This document shows positions 10,483-18,347 of a DNA stretch of 64,000 nucleotides, one piece after another. Both the position numbers and the translations under genes were made by a program. A model generated the notes under the pieces. It searched no databases, was not told the origin of the DNA, and saw nothing but the letters and a program-made list of their open reading frames with translations. Numbering within the stretch: position 1 is the stretch's first letter; each line of letters starts with the position of its first letter. The stretch is from Methanococcoides sp. LMO-2 (lineage in GTDB: Archaea > Halobacteriota > Methanosarcinia > Methanosarcinales > Methanosarcinaceae): positions 62,001-126,000 of the forward strand of contig NZ_JBCAUS010000007.1 of NCBI RefSeq assembly GCF_038432375.1, in the 5' to 3' direction.

Positions 10483-11586
10483 ATGAAAGATAAGGAGATC
10501 ATTGAAGCCGTTCTTTTTGCGGCAGGCGGGGCTGTTGACGCCCAGACACTTGCAAAGGTCGTCAATAAGACGGCAAAGACCGTCAAGCCTGTAGTCCAGG
10601 AACTTATGGAAGAATATTCCACAAGAGAGACAGGGATGGAGATCATTGACCTTGGCGCCCGCTATGTAATGCAGGTCAAAGCCGAATATACCGATCTTGT
10701 GAGCCCGGTAGCTCCAAAGGAACTGAGATCCCCGATCCTCCGAACCCTTTCCATGATAGCCTATCACCAGCCTGTGGTCCAGGCAGAGCTTGTGGACATG
10801 AGAGGGAATTCCGCATACGACCACATACGGGAACTTAAAGAAAGAGGACTGATCGAAGCAGTACCTCACGGCAGGACAAAACTGCTCCAGACAACATCCC
10901 TTTTTGCAGATTATTTCGGACTTACATCCAACGACCCCGAATCCATTAAAAAGAAGATAGTCGAGCTTTCCCGACAGCAGGGAGGAAGCGAAGGCCTTGA
11001 CAGGTGGCTTGGAAGGAAGTTCGTAGGACTAACTCCCATGTACAGTTCACTTGCCGACCTTTGCGGCATCAAGGATTACAGGATCATCAATGCCTACGAT
11101 CCCACCGAAGAAGAACTGGAGAGCCTTGCAGACGTCTTCAAGATGGTCATCTCAAAAGGTTACGAGGAGAAGGTCAGCAGGTATTATGACGGGGAGATAA
11201 TTGAGGTCAGCTCCACCACATTCGGGGATATTATTGATGCCATCAATGCACTCGAAGGCGTTGCCGATCCTGACAGGGCAAAGGAGAGCATCGAGCTTAT
11301 CGAGGATCTCAGGGACAGATATGTATCAAAGGCACTGGTCATCAGCAGGAAGGTAAAACCTGCTACTGATATGATCGCACGTATAGTCAGTGACCTGAGG
11401 CTGGGAGTCTCCGCCGAAGGTTGCATAGTCGCGCCGGACTATGGAACATCCAGTGAAGGGGTGGACATATCAGAGGGGGCCGATATCCTTGTACCCACAC
11501 ACTCAAAGGTCGAGGGCGATCTTGTGGACAGGGTATGCAAAAAATACGATGCTATCATCGATGGCCTCAAAAATCTTGAAAAATGA
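10483..11586 (+). CDS. scpB: Segregation and condensation protein B with a long C-terminal extension
   Basis: Winged-helix partner of ScpA. Residues 1 to about 165 carry the ScpB fold, starting with KEIIEAVLFAAGG and including the YHQPV and ELKERGLIEAV segments of the second winged helix. ScpB proteins are usually near 200 residues; this one has about 367. The extra 200 residues (from about GLDRWLGRKF) are mixed alpha/beta with no motif I recognise. The ATG at 10483 is preferred because GAGGAAGG (10473-10480) immediately precedes it; an in-frame ATG at 10459 would overlap scpA by 4 bp and add 8 residues. Confidence 0.88.
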   Translation: MKDKEIIEAVLFAAGGAVDAQTLAKVVNKTAKTVKPVVQELMEEYSTRETGMEIIDLGARYVMQVKAEYTDLVSPVAPKELRSPILRTLSMIAYHQPVVQAELVDMRGNSAYDHIRELKERGLIEAVPHGRTKLLQTTSLFADYFGLTSNDPESIKKKIVELSRQQGGSEGLDRWLGRKFVGLTPMYSSLADLCGIKDYRIINAYDPTEEELESLADVFKMVISKGYEEKVSRYYDGEIIEVSSTTFGDIIDAINALEGVADPDRAKESIELIEDLRDRYVSKALVISRKVKPATDMIARIVSDLRLGVSAEGCIVAPDYGTSSEGVDISEGADILVPTHSKVEGDLVDRVCKKYDAIIDGLKNLEK

Positions 11587-11600
11587 GTGTTTTTAAAGGC

Positions 11601-11645
11601 CATTTAAATAGATATATAAATAGAAGGGTATAAGTATATATACTG
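11601..11645 (+). promoter_or_regulatory. Clustered TATA boxes before the TBP gene
   Basis: Directly after scpB the sequence holds several archaeal TATA-like elements: TTTAAATAG at 11603-11611, ATATATAAATAG at 11612-11623, and a TATA/GTATATATAC run at 11628-11643. A start of transcription about 25 bp downstream of the middle element would give a leader of about 45 nt before the ATG at 11690. This suggests that tbp has its own strong promoter and is not only read through from scpB. TBP could bind here and regulate its own gene (inference). Confidence 0.6.
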
Positions 11646-11689
11646 TATTGCTAAATATAGCCATCCTTAAATACCGAGAGTCAAAGATC

Positions 11690-12241
11690 ATGACGGAATA
11701 TAACATCAAGATAGAAAACGTGGTTGCGTCCACCAAACTTGCTGAAGAATTCGACCTTACAAAGATAGAAGCGGAATTCGAAGGCGCAGAATATAACAAG
11801 CAAAAGTTCCCGGGACTTGTATATCGCGTTTCCGATCCAAAGGCCGCATTCCTTGTGTTCACATCAGGAAAAGTGGTTTGTACAGGTGCAAAGAACGTTG
11901 AGGACGTACACACCGTTATCGGCGACATGGCAAAGAAGCTCAATGGAATTGGTATCGAGACCATTGCTGAACCGGAGATCACCGTACAGAACATTGTAGC
12001 TTCAGCTGACCTTAAAGCTGTGCTCAACCTCAATGCGATCGCTATCGGACTTGGTCTTGAGAACATCGAATACGAGCCGGAGCAGTTCCCGGGACTTGTT
12101 TACAGGATCGATGAACCAAAGGTTGTCGTACTTATCTTCAGCTCCGGAAAACTTGTGGTCACAGGTGGAAAGTCACCGGAGAACTGCGAGGAAGGTGTCG
12201 AGGTCGTAAGGCAGCAGCTTGACAACATGGGACTTTTGTAA
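11690..12241 (+). CDS. tbp: TATA-box binding protein (TBP)
   Basis: General archaeal transcription factor that bends TATA-box DNA and recruits TFB. The 183-residue protein consists of two direct repeats of about 90 residues; each has the FPGLVYR motif followed by a strand with F(T/S)SGK-V-TG, the saddle-forming core. The ATG at 11690 gives the usual archaeal TBP length and N-terminus ([14 protein letters not shown]); an upstream frame beginning at 11648 would lie at the expected transcription start and is unlikely. The next gene begins at the base after its stop. Confidence 0.97.
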   Translation: MTEYNIKIENVVASTKLAEEFDLTKIEAEFEGAEYNKQKFPGLVYRVSDPKAAFLVFTSGKVVCTGAKNVEDVHTVIGDMAKKLNGIGIETIAEPEITVQNIVASADLKAVLNLNAIAIGLGLENIEYEPEQFPGLVYRIDEPKVVVLIFSSGKLVVTGGKSPENCEEGVEVVRQQLDNMGLL

Positions 12242-13171
12242 ATGGAAATTCAGGTCCCCCTGGACAAAAACGATGTTTGCATCCTCATCCCGACACTGAA
12301 TGAGGAAGCAACCATAAAACAGCTTATCGAGGATTTCCAGGCGGAAGGTTTTGAGAACATCCTCGTCATTGATGGCCATAGTCGCGATCGCACCCGCCAG
12401 CTTGCTGAGGAAAGCGGAGCAAGGGTCGTGGTCCAGGAAGGAAAAGGCAAGGGCCAGGCAGTCCAGGAAGCATTCCAGCTTATAGAGGACCCCTACACCG
12501 TCATGATCGACGGTGACGGGACATACCTCGCAAGTGACATCTATACTGTCCTTAATCCACTTATTGAAGGTCATGCTGACCAGACCATCGGAAACAGGTT
12601 TGCGAATTTCGAGCCTGAAGCGTTCACTAAACTGAACCTTACAGGTAACAAAGTGCTTAACAAGCTCTTCGGCCTGGCATACGGTGTCTGGCTGGAGGAT
12701 ATCCTTACAGGATACCGCGGTTTCAACAAAAGATCGATCAAGGGACTCAACCTTAATGAGATGGGGTTTGAGATCGAGACAGAGATCACCGTTGAAAGCG
12801 TGAAGCACGAGATGAAGGTCGAAGTGGTGCCTATCACATACGTTGCAAGGCATTCATCGGCAGATACCAAGCTCAACCCTATGAGGGACGGTTTCAAGAT
12901 AGGGAAGACCATTTTCCGGATGGCAAGGCTTCACAACCCGATGTTCTATTTCGGGATATTCGGCTCACTACTGACACTATCAGGCATTGTGGTCGGCGTT
13001 TATGTGGTCAATGAGTGGTTAAGCGGAGTTACCCGCATACCAATGACAATACTGACCGCCTTGTTAATAATGACGGGGATCCAGATGTTCATTTTCGGCA
13101 TGCTTAGCGATCTTGTAGTATCACTGCACAGGGAAACCATGCGCATGATGCGTAAGAACAATGAACGTTAA
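12242..13171 (+). CDS. AglJ-type family 2 glycosyltransferase (TIGR04182-like)
   Basis: Membrane-anchored GT2 enzyme that probably transfers the first sugar to dolichyl phosphate in S-layer N-glycosylation, by analogy with haloarchaeal AglJ. The catalytic domain (residues 1 to about 225) has the nucleotide-sugar motifs ILIPTLNEE and MIDGDGTY (DxD-like) and the acceptor-loop TGYRGF. Two hydrophobic segments follow at about 233-255 and 268-292. It abuts the tbp stop with no gap, so it is translationally coupled. The pairing with tbp is probably a shared transcript only. The N-linked sequons of the surface proteins in this window are potential targets (inference). Confidence 0.85.
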   Translation: MEIQVPLDKNDVCILIPTLNEEATIKQLIEDFQAEGFENILVIDGHSRDRTRQLAEESGARVVVQEGKGKGQAVQEAFQLIEDPYTVMIDGDGTYLASDIYTVLNPLIEGHADQTIGNRFANFEPEAFTKLNLTGNKVLNKLFGLAYGVWLEDILTGYRGFNKRSIKGLNLNEMGFEIETEITVESVKHEMKVEVVPITYVARHSSADTKLNPMRDGFKIGKTIFRMARLHNPMFYFGIFGSLLTLSGIVVGVYVVNEWLSGVTRIPMTILTALLIMTGIQMFIFGMLSDLVVSLHRETMRMMRKNNER

Positions 13172-13532
13172 CCCTTTTTTCGTAACAACTTTTTTTATTG
13201 ATCCATGATAAGGACCATTATGACTTCACTACAAGAACAGTCTAATTTATAAATACAAGTAAACTTTTCTTGATTTTTTAACAAATAAATGGGCGTTATA
13301 TGGAGGGATGTCCGAACATTCCCCTCATACATTGTAATATTTTGGAAATAAACATGCACATGATGTTGATTATGTCACCAGAATAATTGATGTCAATCCA
13401 TGTAAACTCTTTAATCATTATGTCGCCTCTGAAAATATGCAACTTTACTTTACCTGCTCTAAAGTTGATTTTTTGACAATACTTAAATAAAATACCTCCT
13501 TTTTTTAACCAACTTATAACGAGGTAATAATC
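13172..13532. other. Intergenic region before the ThiC-family gene
   Basis: A 361-bp AT-rich spacer. T-runs at 13173-13180 and 13191-13197 directly after the glycosyltransferase stop probably terminate that transcript. A bulged hairpin could form at about 13313-13335 (GGGATGT against ACATTCCC). A TATA-like TTAAATAAAATA lies at about 13482-13494 and a GAGG Shine-Dalgarno at 13521-13524. No thiamin-pyrophosphate riboswitch consensus could be recognised. I see no gene. Confidence 0.45.
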
Positions 13533-14816
13533 ATGACAATCGTAGAAGACGCCAAAGCTGGCCAAATTACAGAAGAAATGAAAGTTGTCGCCCAGAAGGA
13601 AGGTTTAGAACCTGAATTCATCAGGCGTGGAATTGCTGCAGGTAGGATCGTAATCCCAACTTCCCCATACAGGGATGTAAAGCTCTGTGGTATCGGTGAA
13701 GGTCTTGTAACAAAGGTCAACGCATCAATCGGTGCTTCCTCAGATATCGTCGACCTTGACATGGAAGTTAAAAAGGCACAGGCTGCAGAAGCTGCTGGTG
13801 CAGACACACTCATGGAGCTTGGAACCGGTGGAGATTTCCTCGGCATCAGAAAAGCTGTCTGTGACTCAATCTCACTTTCTGTTGGATCAGTTCCTTTATA
13901 CCAGGCATTCATCACTGCTGCAAAGAGAGACGGTTCAATCATCCACATGACAGAAGATGACCTCTGGAATGCAACAGAAGAACAGGCAAAGCTCGGTACA
14001 AACTTCATGGCTATCCACACAGGTATCAACAACATCGTTCTCGACAGGCTCAAAGCACACGGTCGTTACGGTGGTCTCTGTTCCCGTGGCGGTGCTTTCA
14101 TGACAACATGGATGCTCCACAATGAGAAGGAAAACCCACTTTACTCTGACTTCGACTACCTTTGTGAGATCCTCAAGGAGCACGAAGTTGTCCTCTCCAC
14201 AGGTAACGGAATGCGCGCAGGTGCAATCCACGATGCTACCGACAGGGCACAGATCCAGGAGCTCATCATCAACTCCGAGTGCGCACAGAAAGCACACGAC
14301 GAATACGGTCTTCAGGTAATCGTCGAAGGTCCAGGTCACGTACCACTCGATGAAGTAGAGATGAACGTCAAGCTCATGAAGTCAATGAGCGGTCGCAAGC
14401 CATTCTACATGCTCGGTCCACTCGTCACAGATATCGGTGCAGGTCGCGACCACATCGTTACCGCAATCGGTGCAGCAACATCCGCAGCAAACGGCTGTGA
14501 CTTCCTCTGCTACGTAACCCCTGCAGAACACCTTGCACTTCCAAACCTTGAAGATGTTGTTGAGGGTGTCAAGACATCCAGGATAGCAGCACACGTCGGT
14601 GACATGGTCAAACTCGGAAAGAGAGACGAAGACCTTGCAATGGGCAGAGCACGCAGAGACCTTGACTGGGAGAAGGTATTCGAGTATTCACTCGATCCAG
14701 AACTCGCAAGAAAGATCAGGACAGAAAGATCATCAGCTGATGAAGACGCATGCACAATGTGCGGTGACTTCTGCGCTCTTAAGATCGTTAACCAGAGCTA
14801 CGATCTTGCAAAGTAA
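13533..14816 (+). CDS. thiC: ThiC-family radical SAM enzyme (phosphomethylpyrimidine synthase or HBI synthase paralog)
   Basis: Family members convert aminoimidazole ribotide to HMP-phosphate (thiamin pyrimidine) or, in the BzaF branch, to 5-hydroxybenzimidazole, the lower ligand of some cobamides. The family core is clear: EGPGHVP, PFYMLGPLVTDI, LCYVTPAEHL, and a C-terminal cluster-binding CTMCGDFC at residues 407-414 (C-x2-C-x3-C; the classic ThiC motif is C-x2-C-x4-C). The usual SLGDGLRPG segment reads STGNGMRAG (about 220-230). These differences leave open that it is a paralog other than canonical ThiC. Length is 427 residues. GAGG lies 9 nt before the ATG. Confidence 0.85.
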   Translation: MTIVEDAKAGQITEEMKVVAQKEGLEPEFIRRGIAAGRIVIPTSPYRDVKLCGIGEGLVTKVNASIGASSDIVDLDMEVKKAQAAEAAGADTLMELGTGGDFLGIRKAVCDSISLSVGSVPLYQAFITAAKRDGSIIHMTEDDLWNATEEQAKLGTNFMAIHTGINNIVLDRLKAHGRYGGLCSRGGAFMTTWMLHNEKENPLYSDFDYLCEILKEHEVVLSTGNGMRAGAIHDATDRAQIQELIINSECAQKAHDEYGLQVIVEGPGHVPLDEVEMNVKLMKSMSGRKPFYMLGPLVTDIGAGRDHIVTAIGAATSAANGCDFLCYVTPAEHLALPNLEDVVEGVKTSRIAAHVGDMVKLGKRDEDLAMGRARRDLDWEKVFEYSLDPELARKIRTERSSADEDACTMCGDFCALKIVNQSYDLAK

Positions 14817-14845
14817 TGCCACTGGCATTACTTTAACTTCTTTTT
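14811..14845 (+). terminator. Hairpin plus T-tract after the ThiC-family gene
   Basis: AAGTAATGCC at 14811-14820 and GGCATTACTT at 14824-14833 form a perfect 10-bp stem with a 3-nt loop; the stem includes the stop codon of the gene. It is followed by CTTCTTTTTTTAC and further T-runs, a good transcription-terminator arrangement. Confidence 0.75.
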
Positions 14846-15081
14846 TTACTTCTTTTTGTTTTCCCCATTACTTTCATTTTTAACGGGTAACAGTTTCATA
14901 GTTACTTCACAGCTTCAGCTGTCCTAAAAATATTTGTTAACAGGATCACGACAAAAAGTGAGACAAACAAAAGCTGTGCTATTGAAAGGACTTCAATAAA
15001 GCATAGAACAAAATAAGCGAGTCACCATTCCATACCAGAATGGTGCTAAAACCGAACTGAAGCGATTGCCTGAAGGCAGGT
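14846..15081. other. Structured intergenic segment
   Basis: No gene is visible between the ThiC-family terminator and the 3' end of the minus-strand gene. Two adjacent hairpins occur: CACCATT at 15023-15029 with AATGGTG at 15039-15045, and a nested one with CTGAA 15057-15061 / TTCAG 15081-15085 enclosing GCC 15068-15070 / GGC 15075-15077. They may end the minus-strand transcript or belong to a small RNA; the sequence alone does not decide. Confidence 0.4.
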
Positions 15082-15357
15082 TCAGTAAGGGGTCTTGGTT
15101 ACGTATGAAAGGTCGACCTTTGAAACGTTGGCTTTCTGGACAAGGAGAATGGACTTCCCATAGTCAGGGTTCATATAATCGAAGATCAGCCAGGTGATCT
15201 TATCCTCTTCCACTTCACGACAATTAGTGATGTTATCATACCATATGATAGATGATGATGCACCGTCAAGCAAATAGATATAACCTGACAGCTCGTGCCC
15301 CTCAGGCACGTTTTTAATCATTTCAAGAATTGAATTAATCATTTTAGTAACACCCAT
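15082..15357 (-). CDS. Small hypothetical protein
   Basis: A 91-residue soluble protein that I do not recognise. It is a mix of alpha and beta with an aromatic, acidic middle (ITWLIFDYMNPDYG), no cysteines apart from one, and no membrane segment. A second ATG at 15342 would shorten it by five residues and has GGTG upstream at suitable spacing. It stands alone on the minus strand between two plus-strand genes, with its own promoter region that contains a perfect inverted repeat over the TATA-like element. Confidence 0.6.
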   Translation of the reverse strand: MGVTKMINSILEMIKNVPEGHELSGYIYLLDGASSSIIWYDNITNCREVEEDKITWLIFDYMNPDYGKSILLVQKANVSKVDLSYVTKTPY

Positions 15358-15369
15358 TTTAACAAAACC

Positions 15370-15402
15370 TGAACGTATAAAATGATTTTGGTAAAATCAT
15401 TT
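15370..15402 (-). promoter_or_regulatory. Inverted-repeat operator overlapping a TATA-like box
   Basis: AAATGATTTT at 15380-15389 and AAAATCATTT at 15393-15402 form a perfect 10-bp inverted repeat with a 3-nt spacer, 23-45 bp upstream of the minus-strand gene. Read on the minus strand the repeat runs into TTTTATACG, a plausible TATA box, so a dimeric repressor binding here would block TBP. The cognate regulator is unknown. Confidence 0.5.
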
Positions 15403-15612
15403 CGAATACGACATCGGGTTTAACTTTTTTGAGAATCTGCTTTCCTAAAAACAGCACAAAGGTGCTGACCCCAATATCTGAAAGCACTATTAGATAATTC
15501 CCGGGGCAATCATATAAAGCTATCGATTATTGACCCACTTCATCCGTATTTTCCAGGCCTGACAGAAACCCTTAAATTCAAATTAGCCATAATCCCGTTG
15601 GGAGACACATTA

Positions 15613-16038
15613 ATGAAAAAAGCAATTATTGAGACAAACAAAGGTAAGATCGTTCTGGAACTTTTCGAAAAGGATGCGCCAAAGACAGTTGCAAACTTCG
15701 AGAAGCTCATTAAACAGGGATTTTACAATGGCCTTACCTTCCACAGGGTAATACCAAACTTTGTCATCCAGGGAGGATGCCCTAAAGGAAATGGAACCGG
15801 TGGACCCGGATACACCATCAAGTGCGAAATAAATCCAAGAAAGCACACAAAAGGTGCACTTTCCATGGCGCATGCAGGAAAGAACACCGGTGGAAGTCAA
15901 TTCTTCATCACACATTCCCCACAACCTCACCTTGACGGAGTACACACCGTTTTCGGAAAGGTCATCGAGGGCATGGATGTCGTCAACAAGATCAAAGAAG
16001 ACGACGTAATGACAAAATTGAAAGTGGAAGAGGAGTAA
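15613..16038 (+). CDS. Cyclophilin-type peptidyl-prolyl cis-trans isomerase
   Basis: Cytoplasmic folding catalyst that isomerises Xaa-Pro bonds. The 141-residue protein is a single minimal cyclophilin domain of the bacterial PpiB-like short type. Active-site segments are [13 protein letters not shown] (catalytic arginine and aromatic pocket), GGSQFFIT and the later [10 protein letters not shown]. No signal peptide is present, so it acts in the cytoplasm. The ATG at 15613 has GGAG 8 nt upstream (15601-15604); a TTG at 15598 in frame lacks a ribosome site. Confidence 0.95.
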   Translation: MKKAIIETNKGKIVLELFEKDAPKTVANFEKLIKQGFYNGLTFHRVIPNFVIQGGCPKGNGTGGPGYTIKCEINPRKHTKGALSMAHAGKNTGGSQFFITHSPQPHLDGVHTVFGKVIEGMDVVNKIKEDDVMTKLKVEEE

Positions 16039-16081
16039 GACCATACTCCATTTCCCATCTTTATGAACAACAGAGGGAAAC

Positions 16082-16201
16082 ATGGGAGCAATAACGGGGC
16101 TGTTTGCAGCATGCGGGTACGTGTACCCGATCATGAAAAAGCTAGCCCTGCTATTGGCCCTTACCCTCATCCTACTTTTAATAATAAAGTCTGTGATGTA
16201 A
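16082..16201 (+). CDS. 39-residue single-span membrane mini-protein
   Basis: A short gene with a strong ribosome site: GAGGG lies 5-6 nt before the ATG at 16082. The product has a neutral N-terminus, a Lys-Lys pair at 19-20 and a leucine/isoleucine-rich helix at about residues 21-35, so it should be a single-pass membrane peptide. The stop at 16199-16201 is one base before the ATG of the following gene, which has only a weak ribosome site of its own; translation coupling is likely. No family recognised; it could also act as a leader peptide. Confidence 0.55.
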   Translation: MGAITGLFAACGYVYPIMKKLALLLALTLILLLIIKSVM

Positions 16202-16202
16202 C

Positions 16203-16934
16203 ATGGATCAAAAAACACTCAACAAGATCAGGGTTGCAGGAATTGTCCTCAACTGGATCGAAGAGCTCGCGCCAAAAATGTATCCTTATGTCGAATTCAT
16301 AAAAAATGAAGACGAAAGTGAAGGCAAGTACAGGATAGCAGAGCTTACCGGAGAGGGACTGGAAATACATGAGATAATGGAGAGGAAATACCTGAAATGG
16401 TATGCCTGCGTCCTGGAGATGCTGCAGGAATATTACCCTGAAAAAGTTGAGGAGTTCACAGCAGCATATGAGAATGCCCTGCCGTATGTTACTCTTGACC
16501 ACAAACCAAAGCTTGCAAACAGCTGTAAAATGCAGTTCGAATTCTCCAAGTACCTGACAGCACAGAAGACAATACTCTCTCACCTGTTCGCAAAGATGTC
16601 CGCCATGGAGATCACAGAAAGCAAACCGGAAGAAAATGAGGCGGTTGGTGTTGAAAGCACCCAAGTGGACGTTCCAGCGGAAATGAGGGGGGCGATATTC
16701 GAACAGGCTATCAAACCGGTTCTTGATGGGGAAATGAAAAAACTGGCACAGGATGGAACCATATCCACCAGAGTTGCAGACATTACCGAAGAGATACTGG
16801 CCTGCAATGGATCAGATATTAAAAAAGTAAGGTCCGGATGTGAACGTCTCCAGCAGATATGCAGGGATGATGCTTCCTGTAAAGAGAACATGAAGCAACT
16901 GGAACCATTGTTCAACATAATAAGCAGGCTGTAA
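16203..16934 (+). CDS. Hypothetical helical protein
   Basis: A 243-residue soluble, largely helical protein that I do not recognise. An N-terminal domain (about 1-145) is rich in aromatic and charged helices; a charged linker rich in Glu (about 140-165) leads to a C-terminal helical domain (about 166-243) with four scattered cysteines (ACNGSD, SGCERLQQIC, SCKENM) that could bind metal or form disulfides. No signal peptide. It is coupled to the membrane mini-protein upstream and followed after 48 bp by a DUF1059-like gene. Confidence 0.7.
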   Translation: MDQKTLNKIRVAGIVLNWIEELAPKMYPYVEFIKNEDESEGKYRIAELTGEGLEIHEIMERKYLKWYACVLEMLQEYYPEKVEEFTAAYENALPYVTLDHKPKLANSCKMQFEFSKYLTAQKTILSHLFAKMSAMEITESKPEENEAVGVESTQVDVPAEMRGAIFEQAIKPVLDGEMKKLAQDGTISTRVADITEEILACNGSDIKKVRSGCERLQQICRDDASCKENMKQLEPLFNIISRL

Positions 16935-16982
16935 GACCTGCTTTAATAACAGATATCATTTTAAAGAGGAGGAGGAAGGCAG

Positions 16983-17195
16983 GTGAAGATAATAAAATGC
17001 AGGGACCTGGGATTCAATTGTGACTTCATGGCAACAGGATCTGCAGTAGAAGCTGATGGCGTTAAACAGAAAATGATGGATCATATTATAGAAAAGCACC
17101 TGCCTGAGAAAGAGATGTCCGATGAGGACATTGAAGACATAGCCTCACGTATCGAGATACTGCTAAGCAGAGGTTGTGGATGCGGAGCCCTTTAA
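16983..17195 (+). CDS. DUF1059-like small protein
   Basis: A 70-residue protein resembling the DUF1059 family: it begins MKIIKCRDLGFNCDFMATG, where the paired cysteines C6 and C13 are characteristic, and continues with a helical segment containing conserved histidines (MMDHIIEKH). It ends with a second cysteine pair (GCGCG). Function unknown; cysteines and histidines suggest metal binding. GTG start at 16983 with an exceptionally strong AGGAGGAGG at 16967-16975. Confidence 0.75.
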   Translation: MKIIKCRDLGFNCDFMATGSAVEADGVKQKMMDHIIEKHLPEKEMSDEDIEDIASRIEILLSRGCGCGAL

Positions 17196-17220
17196 AGCCC
17201 GCATAAGCTTTTTTTATAGA

Positions 17221-17577
17221 TTATAGCTTGCAGTTCTTGCAATTGGAAAGGCCACATATCTTATTCTCGAATTTCCATTCGAGACCCCATCTTTTGATGG
17301 ACTGGATAATCTCCATGAACTCCTCACCACTTCTGGTAAGTGAATACGTGTATATAACAGGGTCCTTCGAATCATCAAGCGTCTTCTTCACAAGGCCTTC
17401 CTGTTCCAGCTCCTTGAGCCTTATTGAAAGGGTTTTCGGAGTGATGGTCTGTAACTTTTTCTTAAGTTCATTGAACCTTTTTTCCTCGTTGTTACCCTTG
17501 TAAAGCTCAAGCAGTATGCATAAAGTCCATCTCTTGCCTATAATATCGATCGTTTTGTAGATGGTGCAATCTTTCAT
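17221..17577 (-). CDS. HxlR-family transcriptional regulator
   Basis: Winged-helix DNA-binding protein of the HxlR type. The signature is IDIIGKRWTLCILLELY near the N-terminus followed by FNELKKKLQTITPKTLSIRLKELE, the recognition helix region, and LVKK--Y-LT for the wing. At 118 residues from the ATG at 17577 it has normal length. The C-terminus carries a C-x4-C-x2-C group (CGLSNCKNC) and there is another cysteine at position 4, so it may sense redox state or bind a metal or cluster. It is transcribed away from the sulfite-reductase cluster and probably controls it from the shared 89-bp promoter region (inference). An in-frame extension to 17646 uses TTG and is unlikely. Confidence 0.9.
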   Translation of the reverse strand: MKDCTIYKTIDIIGKRWTLCILLELYKGNNEEKRFNELKKKLQTITPKTLSIRLKELEQEGLVKKTLDDSKDPVIYTYSLTRSGEEFMEIIQSIKRWGLEWKFENKICGLSNCKNCKL

Positions 17578-17602
17578 GGTATCAAGGAAGAAACTGCCAT
17601 TA

Positions 17603-17640
17603 TATATAGAAGTATCCCAAATATACTTAGTACCGAAATA
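17603..17640. promoter_or_regulatory. Divergent promoter with inverted repeat
   Basis: The spacer between the HxlR gene and the sulfite-reductase gene holds TATATATAG at 17601-17609 and AAATATACTTAG at about 17619-17630. AAGTAT at 17610-17615 and ATACTT at 17623-17628 form a 6-bp inverted repeat with 7-nt spacing that overlaps these TATA-like elements. This geometry suits a dimeric HxlR regulator; assignment is inferred from position. Confidence 0.5.
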
Positions 17641-17666
17641 CAACAAATTTTAGAGGAGAGTAATAA

Positions 17667-18326
17667 ATGACAAAAGATCTACTTGAAAAGGGAGCAATCA
17701 TTCAGAGAGACAAGGAGACATATGCCATCGCGCCTCACATCGCCGGAGGTATCACATCACCGGATCTCCTCAGAAAGATCGCAGACGTATCCGAAAAATA
17801 CGGTGCAGCTGCAATTAAGGTAACATCATCCCAGAGACTTGCTATCGTAGGCCTCAAAGAAGAAGACCTTGACAATGTATGGGAAGAGCTTGGAATGAAA
17901 CCAGCAGCTGCAATAGGCCTCTGCGTAAGAAGCGTAAGAATCTGTCCGGGAACAACATTCTGTAAGCGCGGACAGCAGGACGCTGTCGGACTTGGTCTCA
18001 AGCTCGATGAGAAGTACCACGGAATGGAACTCCCATCAAAGCTCAAGATGGCTGTATCAGGCTGTATGAACTCCTGTGCCGAGAGCGCTGTCAGGGATAT
18101 TGGAATCATGGGTACACCAAAGGGCTTCACCGTCATGGTAGGTGGAAGTGCCGGACTCAGACCACGCCTTGCAGATGTCATTGCAGAAGAACTTGATGAG
18201 GAAGAGGTCCTCGACCTTGTTGACAAGATCATCACATACTACAAGACACACACAAAGAAGCACAGGCTTGGAAGGGTCATTGACGAAGTCGGACTTGACA
18301 CCTTCAAGGCAGAAGTCGGCCTCTGA
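17667..18326 (+). CDS. Small siroheme-[4Fe-4S] sulfite reductase (assimilatory-type, P590-like)
   Basis: Single-subunit siroheme protein of the nitrite/sulfite reductase superfamily. At 219 residues it matches the small, low-spin enzyme described from Methanosarcina barkeri (P590) and the assimilatory-type enzyme of Desulfovibrio. The siroheme/cluster ligands are visible as C93-x5-C99 (ICPGTTFC) and C133-x3-C137 (GCMNSC); the basic SSQRL segment near residue 54 is typical of substrate or siroheme contact. It would reduce sulfite to sulfide for biosynthesis or detoxify sulfite, which is inhibitory to methanogens. It heads a cluster of redox genes and has GAGGAG 10 nt upstream of the ATG. Confidence 0.88.
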   Translation: MTKDLLEKGAIIQRDKETYAIAPHIAGGITSPDLLRKIADVSEKYGAAAIKVTSSQRLAIVGLKEEDLDNVWEELGMKPAAAIGLCVRSVRICPGTTFCKRGQQDAVGLGLKLDEKYHGMELPSKLKMAVSGCMNSCAESAVRDIGIMGTPKGFTVMVGGSAGLRPRLADVIAEELDEEEVLDLVDKIITYYKTHTKKHRLGRVIDEVGLDTFKAEVGL

Positions 18327-18347
18327 GCTAAACAAAATTAATACGAC

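Noticed and set aside
13300-13530. Possible thiamin-pyrophosphate riboswitch upstream of the ThiC-family gene
   Set aside because: The conserved CTGAGA and ACC(T)GATC-type segments are absent; only a small bulged hairpin is present.
13296-13565. Minus-strand frame of 89 codons before and into the ThiC-family gene
   Set aside because: It runs through the promoter and start of the real gene, has no ribosome site and no recognisable protein pattern.
16063-16302. Plus-strand frame of 79 codons overlapping the membrane mini-protein and the next gene
   Set aside because: It lacks a ribosome site and conflicts with two frames that have good coding signals.
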